Assembly: GCA_026018925.1 (NCBI GenBank)
Contig: JAKSZU010000008.1
Span: 10,829,626-10,893,625 of the forward strand
DNA length: 64,000 nt
Direction of reading: 5' to 3'
Source of the DNA: Tupaia tana
Lineage: Eukaryota; Chordata; Mammalia; Scandentia; Tupaiidae
The position numbers were made by a program, and so were the translations under genes. The notes beneath the pieces are model-generated. The model saw only the letters and a program-made list of their open reading frames with translations. It made no database searches and was not told where the DNA came from. Below are positions 56,161 to 64,000 of the stretch, piece by piece. How positions within the stretch are numbered: position 1 is the stretch's first letter; the number at the start of each line of letters is the position of its first letter.

Positions 56161-56879
56161 AGCTCCCACAGAGTCTTGACACTGTTATAGGAAGGAGGAG
56201 CTGAGCTGCTCTGTGTGAAGTTCTTGGTTTTTAGAGTCTAGATCTCTAAGGTTAGGGATCCATAAAGCCACAACCATGAGAAAAGTAGGTAGAAAATAAT
56301 ATATAATAGGGAAGAAAGATTTTAGGAAAGAAGTACACCCAAAAGACTTTTGGGTGGGCAGATTGCTAAACAGCAACTGCATTTGGAACAGGTTAGCTGT
56401 TATTTTGATTACCATAGGTGATAATGAATATTTAACAGGGGGCGGTCTGTCACAGTTTCCATGTCATTGGTTTGAGTGTGTGGGTTTCTCCTGCACTCAC
56501 ATCTCCCTCACAGGTGCAGAATGTGAGAAATGTGACTACCTAATCGGACATGCCTAGTGTGAACTTTGAAGGTTTGAGCATCCTTATTTTGATGATCTGT
56601 CTGATCAGCTTTCTGTCCCAGTGGGATTCAGGATGTGGATTAACTGTCTCATTGGATTTTCAAAGTTTTTTAATTTATGAGGAATGATAAAAGGGAAGTT
56701 AACAACCTTTCCTGTGTGCTTTTCTCAGGTTCTAAGGAAGAACAATGGGATCCTCCTTGCCTTCTCTGCACCAGGAGCTGGGTGAGAGGAGGCATTTTTG
56801 CAACATCTGGTTGAAATTGTGATTGATGTGACTGACATATGTCCTTCTGCTATTATCTTAGGGCTGCCCACTCCTTTTT
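56161..56879. other. Unrecognised sequence
   Basis: Nothing supported. Confidence 0.35.
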
Positions 56880-57005
56880 GGCTAACTGTCTACCACACGG
56901 TGATCCACTCTTAGCTTCTCCAGCCTCAGATCATGGGCAAACACATAACCAACATACTGAGGGAAGTCTCCAGACTTGAACCAGGAACTGTTGAGACAAG
57001 AGTTA
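56880..57005 (-). mobile_element. SINE-B fragment
   Basis: CTTCTCCAGCCTCAGATCAT, ACATACTGAGGGAAGTCTCC and GACTTGAACCAGGAAC match the body and B-box complement of the 51138 copy. Confidence 0.6.
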
Positions 57006-57149
57006 GACCCCATTTATTGGCAGATAGAGCAGCTACTCCCACCTCCCAGAAGAGAGTCATTGTACTGTGTGGCTCCTGATAATTCCTCTCCTCTCCCAGT
57101 CACCATATTCCTTTGCCCTTAGACAAGCAGATCTTATTCTTAAGGAATT

Positions 57150-57715
57150 CATAGTCCTTTACGATGGGACTTAATTCACCAAAGACCAAAAAGTGGGAAG
57201 GACATAATCCAGGACAGCAGATAATGTAAAAGCATTCTCAGAGACCAGAATGGGGCAAGGCACTTTCTGATGAGTGGGACCATCCCTGACTCTGAGATGA
57301 ATTCCAAAATAAAAATCACCAGGCCTAAAGTGATTGGAGTTAATGGAGACAATGACCTTTTCCAAGCTAACAGCCTCTGAACAAACCAGTCTTCCATTAG
57401 CCACCACTATGTAGTCTTGCGACTATGAGTTCACCCCAAGATGTAGCATAACCTATAGGACATGTGACCTCCTACCATGAGGAGGACACGTGCACAGATT
57501 ACTCCCAGCTGGGAAATAAACCTGGAACCCCAAATCACACCACAGCAACCGATTTCGGGGCCCCCTCCCTTCTTGGGAGCTCGGATCTCTCTTCCACCTC
57601 CTTCAATAAACTCTCGGCTTGCTATCTCCTCTGTGTCCACATTTCTTATTCTTCCTGAACATGAGACAAGGACCCATGTCCCATTGCGGGTGCTGACCCA
57701 ATCCCCCTTGCATTC
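57150..57715 (+). mobile_element. Solo endogenous retroviral LTR, class I type
   Basis: 57545-57620 has the R/U5 signature of gammaretrovirus-like LTRs: GGGAGCTCGGATCTCTCTTC, then CAATAAACTCTCGGCTTGCT with the polyadenylation signal, then a pyrimidine-rich U5. The U3 side is inferred and its start is not fixed. No gag, pol or env sequence adjoins it, so it is a solitary LTR remnant. Confidence 0.65.
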
Positions 57716-57795
57716 CCACGTTCTGCATCACCACCCCACATGGGATCCCTCGCAGAGCATTGCCTAAGACCTCTGTGCCACTGTTGGGCCACTTA
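57716..57795 (-). mobile_element. SINE head fragment
   Basis: CCACATGGGATCCCTCGCAG and CCTCTGTGCCACTGTTGGGC are the complement of a SINE-B-like 5' end. The rest of the copy is not seen. Confidence 0.45.
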
Positions 57796-57799
57796 AACA

Positions 57800-59379
57800 A
57801 ACTATTAAAGTATATTTATGAGATAACTAGAAAATTGAACAAAGCTTCTTTAATGACATCAAGGAATAATTGTGTCACTTCTGGACCAATCAAAGGTGAT
57901 TTGGTTTCCCCAATTTAACCTCTACGTAAAAGGAGCAGGTTCTTTATGTCTGAATCAAATGATAAGCCAAATGCAGCAAAGAGAATTCCCAAATAAATCA
58001 GTTCATTGCAACATACACACATAGACACGTGCACAAACCCACAGGGAAAAGGGAGTTATATAGTCAAACAGATAAAAGGCAAATAGGTAAAATGAAGAAA
58101 GGCACACGAGCACACCACGTGAATAACGAACCAAACTGGACTCTACTTGGCCCTGAGACCAGTCCCCTCAAGGTGACACCCACACAGTTCTGCGATGCCT
58201 TCAAGTTGTCAGCAATGGGGTCACGGACTGTCCACTCAGACAGGGCCTCTGACAGCCTCTGCCTTACCTAAGGGTACTCACAGAGAGTAGAGTCGCAGCC
58301 AGATATGTCTCAGCAGTTCAGAGGCACTGACATTTATTTATAAGCCCAAGAGATATGTTATCGCACTTTCCAGATGTCAAAGTTGAGAAGAAAGGATGTC
58401 TTGGAGCCCACTAGCGTACGACACACATCCGCAAGGTGGCTATCAGTTTGTGGTTTAGTTACAGCAGGTGTTGCCAGACAAAAATTCACAAGCCAAAGGA
58501 AATTAGATTGCCAAAATATTTAAAGTGGATTTAGTAAAGCATCAGACAATGTAAGCTTTCTTAGATTCGGTGAGAATTATACCACTGCAAAATACACATT
58601 ATATCAGAGTCGCTTCTGTTTTCTGGTATGTTAGTAATTATTAAAGATTTTAATTAGCTTGGTGTGTGCTCTTGAATTGGGTAACAATTTATTCTATAAA
58701 ATAGAATACATATTCCAAGGAACTGAACGGAAGAGATTGGTTTTATGTGTAGAGGAAAGCAGAAGAGAGCAGAAGCGATGAACTAAAAGCAGACTGGTCA
58801 TTTCAAAGCTCCTTTTCTTGTGGTGATGATGTGGAAACAGCAATGGAAAAGCAGGTTAGCATTTGGTTACATCTCCTTATAAGGATTAAATGGAGAGGAC
58901 TTAATTACCATGCCAGTTGAAACTTGGCAAATTTGGCTATTGTCTCTCATTTTCCTCAGTTGTTGAAAGATCAGATAAAAACCACAGCTCTAGCTTGGTG
59001 ACATGGAACTTAGGGTGAATAACTTCATTTTGAGTTTTAGTCTCTTCTATTGTATGATTGTGAGGAAGCTCAGTCCAAAACAAAGGCATCCTATAATTTT
59101 TATTTAATATGACATTTGTATGACATTTGCTTCAAAATAATATGGGTGAGGAAAATGGATAGAGATGCAGATGAACCAAGATAAGCTATGAATTGACAAT
59201 TACTGCATTTTAGTGATAATTACATGAAGATTTATAATACTGTTGTGCTTACTTTTATAAAGAATCATTAAGATTCTCCATAATAAAAACTCTTAAAAAT
59301 GAAATCATTACAAAATAAAACATATACTGAAAGAGAAAAAAAGTAATTCAGAGAAAACTATAATGCAACATCCATTTAA
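57800..59379. other. Repeat-poor sequence, possible conserved non-coding DNA
   Basis: The longest stretch in the right half without a recognised repeat. 58620-58950 contains several homeodomain-type TAATTA and TAATTAT words. No coding frame. Confidence 0.3.
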
Positions 59380-59616
59380 TTTCTTTTTTAAGAGAGAGAT
59401 TTTTGCTATAGAGTGTGTGCGCTAGTCAGAGAGACAGAGTGAGAAATCATCTCCCTGGGGTGATGACCATGCCACAATCCCTTCTCCTACATTCTCCTCT
59501 CAGGAATCTGGGCTCGCACACACACTTGAGTTTTAAGCTTCTGGGTCCAGGACTTGAACCATGGTCAACTACGTGGGAGTCCAGGAAAGTAACCATTATA
59601 CCATCTGCTGGTCCCT
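59380..59616 (-). mobile_element. SINE-A copy, middle type
   Basis: GAGATTTTTGCTATAGAGTG, GA stretch shortened, ACAATCCCTTCTCCTACATT, ends CATCTGCTGGTCCC. Confidence 0.88.
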
Positions 59617-60442
59617 GTCCATTCAAATTTATTTATTTATTTTTATACATTTTCCCACAAACATTTACTTTACATATCAAAAAATTTTTGCTCATATGTC
59701 ATAGTTCTTGACAGTTAATAAACAACTTTCAAAATTTCAAAAAACTCAATTTTAAAGATAACTTTCAAAATATTTGTTACAATTTTGTTTGTGACTATAG
59801 TAACAGAGACAGTATGGTTTTAAATATTTTTGAGAAAATATCTGAATATCAACTACTCAAACTGTTGAAAAGCAAACACCCAGCACACAATTCACACATG
59901 AAACCCAACTCAGCCCTGCCTATCAAGTGTTCTGTGATATACTATCTGCTAGCAAAGATCAGTCTCTTTTACTTCCTTCAAAGTCTTCCTCAAGGCAATG
60001 CTCTGGTTGTGGCTGTTCTTTTGCAATCTCTACTGATTACAAAACTGGGCTGGAAAAGTCCAGTTTATTTAAGGTATGATTTTTTTTTTTCATACAGCTT
60101 CTCTAATCTTCTCTGTCAGGCAGAACTGTTTATGGTGCCAGGCCATCTTTCCAATACCTTCTGTTGGCTTTCTTGAGATCTACCTTAGTTTCATAGTTTT
60201 CAGGTCATATGTTTATGTTTCCATTTAAAACAAAAAACAAACACAAAAACAAAATCATTTAAACAAACTGCTGAGCCTATCTACAGCTCAAAAGAAAGCA
60301 AAATTCTTAAATCTGGAAAACAAAGCATACTACAAAAATTAGTAATGTTTTAGTTAAAAGTCATAAAATTCTATTTCATCAGCTCAGTCTCATGTAATTA
60401 ATCTCTATTGTGTTGAATTCCAGTGTTACTGTGGTCTGATCT
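59617..60442. other. AT-rich unrecognised sequence
   Basis: A 120-codon ORF at 59814-60176 has no recognisable domain. An A-rich (CAAAA) patch lies near 60229-60265. Confidence 0.35.
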
Positions 60443-60771
60443 TTCTTTTTTTTTTTCACTTTTTTAATTTTAATTTTTTATATAAATTCAATCATATTAT
60501 TTAGCTTACAAAGTGAACATTTCAGTATGTGTGTGAACATTTCTCCCCAGTCCAGATGATCAGAGTATCTTCCACCAATAACACCACACCTCCCCATCCC
60601 GTCAATGCCCTCTCTCCGTATCCCTCTTCCAAATATCCTTCCTTAGGTTCCTCTTCTCCACATACTCCACTTCTGGCACTAACCCCCATCTCTTGTGTTT
60701 GTACAACCTTAGGTCAATCAGTTTCAGTTATGGAATACAGACACTCGGTATATATTAAGTGGGGTATATAT

Positions 60772-61054
60772 TCAGTGTCTCTCTTTCATAACCTGGCTTG
60801 CTTCACTCAGTAGTAAATCTTCCATATTCTTCCACATTCTTCCACTTTTTGTCAAAAACCAGGGTTTTTTTTTTATGGCTGAATAGTATTCCATAGAGTA
60901 TATGTGCCACATTTTCTTCAATCCATTCATCAGTATGGGAGCATTTGGGTGGGTTCCATGTCTTAACAATTGTGAATAATGCCGCAACAAACATCGATGT
61001 GGAAGCACTTTTCCAATTAATAATTCTGTTTAAATCCTGGAAGTTAATGTTCAA
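60772..61054 (-). pseudogene. Remnant of the LINE-1 ORF2 C-terminus
   Basis: The minus strand encodes WIEENVAHILYGILFSHKK in one frame and GLKKMWHIYSMEYYSAIKK in another. This is the conserved end of L1 ORF2 upstream of the 3' UTR, already frameshifted. It shows that this element arose by deletion of most of ORF2. The equivalent is absent from the intact element at 43275. Confidence 0.75.
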
Positions 61055-61149
61055 TTCTATTATTGATATTTCCTAACTTGTCCCTAGCATTAAGTTAGTC
61101 ATTTTCTCGGTTGCTTTTTGTTCTCTTGTTTCTGTCTGTGTGTCTTTCA

Positions 61150-62141
61150 TTTTCCTGATACAGCATTCCCTTCAGAACGTCTTGAAGAATTGGTCTGGGG
61201 TTGGTACTTTCTGTTTTTGTTTATCTGAGAATGTTCTTATCTTTTCTTCCCATATGAAGTATAATCTTGCTGGGTATAGTATCTTTGGTTGAAATTGTTT
61301 TTAATTTAACATTTTGAATATACTTTTCATTCTTTCTTTGCTTGCATTTTTTCCGATGAGAGGTCTGATGTTAGCCTGATGAGATATCATTTGAAAGTAA
61401 CTTGATACTTCTCTCTAGCCAATTTTAGTATCTTGTCTCTGTCTGTGATTTTAGTCAATCTGGCTATAATGCGCCTTGGAGAAGATCTTGGGTTGATTAT
61501 ATGTGGAGTCCTTTGTGTTTCTTGGGTCTGGCTATCTGAATGCCTCTCTAGACTTGGAAAATTTTTTTCCAGGATTTCATAAAATAGATTATCAATGCCC
61601 TTATTATTTTCTTCACCATCTGGGATACCAATTACCCAGATGTTTAGACACTTAATAATATCTAGTATACTATTCTCATAGTTTATAAATGATTTTCTCA
61701 GGTATTTTGGTGTTTTTTTTTTTTTTTTTCTAGGTCAGAGGTTTTGTCTTCAACATCTGAGATTCAATCTTATGCATGGTCTAATCTGCTTTTAATACTT
61801 ACAAGGGATGTTTTTATTTCCTGTATTACAGCCTTCATCTGTAACAGCTTCATTTGATTCTTTTTTATGGTGTGTATTTCTTCTTTCAAATCATGAATGG
61901 ACTTCCTCATCTCTTGTAGTTCATTGTCTTTTTTCTCTTGCATCTTCTGGAGTTCATTGTCTCTCATCTCTTGTATCTTGTTTAGTTTTGTCACTATGAA
62001 TATTCTGAATTCTTTATCAGACATTTCCATGAGTTCCATTATACTGTCTGTGGATGATGAAGGGTTGTTCTTTTCCCTTGAGGGAAAGATATTTTCTTGG
62101 TTTCTCATGTTTCTTGTGCCTCTGCAGTGGTTTCTGGTCAT
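61150..62141 (-). pseudogene. Decayed LINE-1 ORF1
   Basis: Starts MTRNHCRGTRNM at 62141 and stays open for 123 codons (to 61770) through the start of the coiled coil, with a small in-frame duplication around RDNELQKMQEKKDNELQEM. A T/A homopolymer at about 61713-61729 and other lesions then break the frame. Homology to the intact ORF1 continues through the C-terminal domain: the complements of its RRM start, CTD and final LYQEN codons are visible down to about 61150. Not functional. Confidence 0.85.
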
Positions 62142-62895
62142 CTGATAGATTATACATTCCTTCCCAATTTCTTGGAGTTGATTTTAAGTGTTCAGAGGTG
62201 TGTAGTAGGGGGTGATCAGCAATCTCTCTGCATTTCTGTTCCCCTGATGCTCATCAAGCAACCTGCACTTTTGACTTTGCAACTGGATATTTCAAAGGCC
62301 TCCCAGTTTCTAGGGAATAGGTACACCTGGGCTGAGCTGTGGTGTTTCAACTGGGAGTTCAAAGACGTGTGGGAGGAGATGCATCTCGCTCTCTCTGCAG
62401 CTCCATCCTTCTCCCTGCTGCTCAGTCTGCAGTCTCTCTTCTCTGAATTTTAGTCATTTGGTGGTGTACTTCCATTGGCTAGTTGCTTAGGGAAGGTTTC
62501 TGCAACTGTAAGATCATGTGCTTCCCTTTACTGTGAGGCCCTTCTGTGACAATGTCTCTCCTCTACTGTGTTTTGCCATGTGGTATCCACAGAAACAGAT
62601 TTTTAGTTCAGATTTGTAAAGAGGAGTTCCTTGCTCACGCAGCAGGTTCAATAAGGGTTGAGGGTTTCTATGGCCCTAAAAGTATTCAGATGCTTGGCTC
62701 CTGCGCACTTAGGCCTGTTTAGACACTCAGTATATGGAGGCTGAATAGCGGAGTGAGAAAGTAAGGTTAAAAAAAGGAAAAGGAAAAGAAAATAAAGGGG
62801 GGAGGGAACAAGACAGAAACAACCAAAAAAAGAAGCAAAAATTCTTTTACAAAGGAAAAAATGAAAACCACGTGGCGTGCTGTGTGCCACAGGAA

Positions 62896-63223
62896 CATGG
62901 CAGGACACACCTCAGATTTAAAGGGCTTCCGAAAATAGCAGGAGATGGGAGAGGTCAGTGGTGGGAAGGAGTGCTTTACAAACTTAAAAAAGAGAAAAAA
63001 AATTTAAAGAGAGAGGTAGAGACAAGGAAAGGACAGATGTTGCTCTGTCTGTGAGTATTTCGGTGGTCTGAAAGACAGGGTTTAAAGCAGAGATTCAGTC
63101 ACCTTAGTCCCTGAACACAGAAGGACACACCTCAGATTGAAATGGCTTCTGAAATAAGTAAGAGAAAGGAGAAGTCAGTGGTGAGAAGTAGTGTTTGAAA
63201 AATTAAAAAAAAGAAAAATTTTA

Positions 63224-63255
<32 letters not shown>

Positions 63256-63449
63256 GACAGAAGCTGCCCTGTCTGAGATTTGGGGGAGTCTGGAAGATGG
63301 GATTTAGAGCAGAGATTGTTGCCTTGGTCCCTGAACATGGCTGGATGCACCTCAGGCTTAAATGGCTTCTAGATTTAAGTGGCATCTGTCTGAGTTTTTT
63401 GGGGGGTCTGGAAGATGGGGTGTAGAGCAGAGATTCAGTCACTTTGGCC
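62896..63449 (-). promoter_or_regulatory. Tandem 220-bp 5' monomers of the second LINE
   Basis: GGACACACCTCAGATT recurs with a period of exactly 220 bp (62903, 63123; diverged as GGATGCACCTCAGGCTT at 63343). Each unit carries a GA-rich patch and AGCAGAGATTCAGTCA. The third unit lost about 110 bp. Inferred promoter monomers; the sequence is unrelated to the 125-bp units. Confidence 0.8.
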
Positions 63450-63450
63450 C

Positions 63451-64000
63451 CTCCATCCATTTGAATTTTAATGACCAAGGTAAAGTATAAACCAGAAACT
63501 TCATGGACACCCACAACTTTGTAAACAGACTGCCTTGCAAACCATTCCACTGTGACCTTCATTCTTCATCATGATATTCTTTAGATTTGAAAAATAAGAT
63601 ACAGTCAATCAGTTGTCTGCGTTATTTAAATGGACCAGTATTAATTCTTGCCAAAGACCTTAGCACTTCACTTCTTCTTGCCCCTGTCTTTATTATAAAA
63701 CTAGTCTTCCTAGTGGACATTTTTGGTGGACACATTTTAGGCATTTGGAATCTGCGTCTCCTGAGAGAATTGGCCTAAGCTCTGACTTAAATATACCATT
63801 TTCATTTCTCTTACTGTGCCTCGGCCTTTTTTCTTGGATTGGTATATCATTAAGATAATGCACGTTTCCATCATAGTATTGAAGAAGAATGCTGATTTCA
63901 GCTGCTTCATGGCTTATCAAAATTACACACTTGATGAGCTTCTACCTGAGAGACTATTACTCAATCCCGAATATTAGAAGGCTTTGTTCCTCTCACAGGC
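63451..64000. other. Unrecognised sequence to the window edge
   Basis: Short ORFs only. Nothing supported. Confidence 0.35.

Larger units (their letters stand above)
60443..63450 (-). mobile_element. Second ORF1-only LINE-1-derived element, decayed
   Basis: Reading right to left: tandem 220-bp monomers (63450-62896), about 750 bp of 5' leader, decayed ORF1 (62141-61150), a short ORF2 C-terminus remnant (about 61054-60772), a 3' UTR and an A-tail (T-run near 60447-60460 on the plus strand). The bulk of ORF2, including endonuclease and reverse transcriptase, is absent. I find no clear target duplication, so the right-hand end is approximate. Confidence 0.78.

Overview
This window is non-coding DNA from a placental mammal. 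I find no host protein-coding exon and no functional RNA gene. The evidence is the MIR, L2 and old L1 fragments, MaLR-type LTRs, and about 45 copies of a lineage-specific tRNA-derived SINE. There is no Alu, B1 or other 7SL-derived SINE and no rabbit C-SINE, which argues against a primate, rodent, tree shrew or rabbit. A young tRNA-derived monomeric SINE of this type makes a colugo (flying lemur) my best guess, from memory and unconfirmed.

Two SINE groups are used as labels below. SINE-A is about 260 bp: a tRNA-like head with Pol III A and B boxes, a GGAGGAGAAGGGATTG block, GGTGATTTCTC, a pyrimidine-rich stretch, CCCTATAGCAAAAAC and an A-tail. Its copies form an age series: 'old' heads (GGTGTGGTGGTTAAGG type), 'middle' heads (GATGGTGTAATGGTTA type) and 'young' heads (TTAGCGTAATGGCTATG type, often with clear target-site duplications). 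SINE-B is an older, more diverged relative whose tail reads ACTCATGGAAGAAG followed by AATAAATAAA.

Layout. 1-8.5 kb: dense SINEs in otherwise unrecognised sequence. 8.6-9.9 kb: old L1 in reverse. 12.3-13.1 kb: MaLR-like LTR broken by two SINEs. 14-17 kb: young SINEs. 18.08-18.34 kb: a 255-bp fold-back element with 68-bp inverted arms and a 6-bp target duplication. 22-23.7 kb: old L1 in reverse with three SINEs. 24.1-25.55 kb: a broken TCP1 processed pseudogene. 24.76-25.04 and 27.61-27.89 kb: a near-identical 280-bp sequence in inverted orientation. 28-43 kb: SINEs, L2 and MIR. 43.27-45.74 kb: a 2.46-kb LINE-1-derived element bounded by a 20-bp target duplication, with three 125-bp 5' monomers, an intact 333-aa ORF1 and no ORF2. 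46-60 kb: SINEs plus LTR-like sequence. 60.44-63.45 kb: a second, decayed ORF1-only LINE on the minus strand with 220-bp 5' monomers.

The main result is the pair of ORF1-only (half-LINE, HAL1-like) elements. One has an uninterrupted ORF1 and appears to carry a 3' transduction. The two differ in 5' monomer type and 3' structure. They, and the SINEs, would need reverse transcriptase supplied in trans by a full-length L1 elsewhere; no ORF2 enzyme is encoded here.
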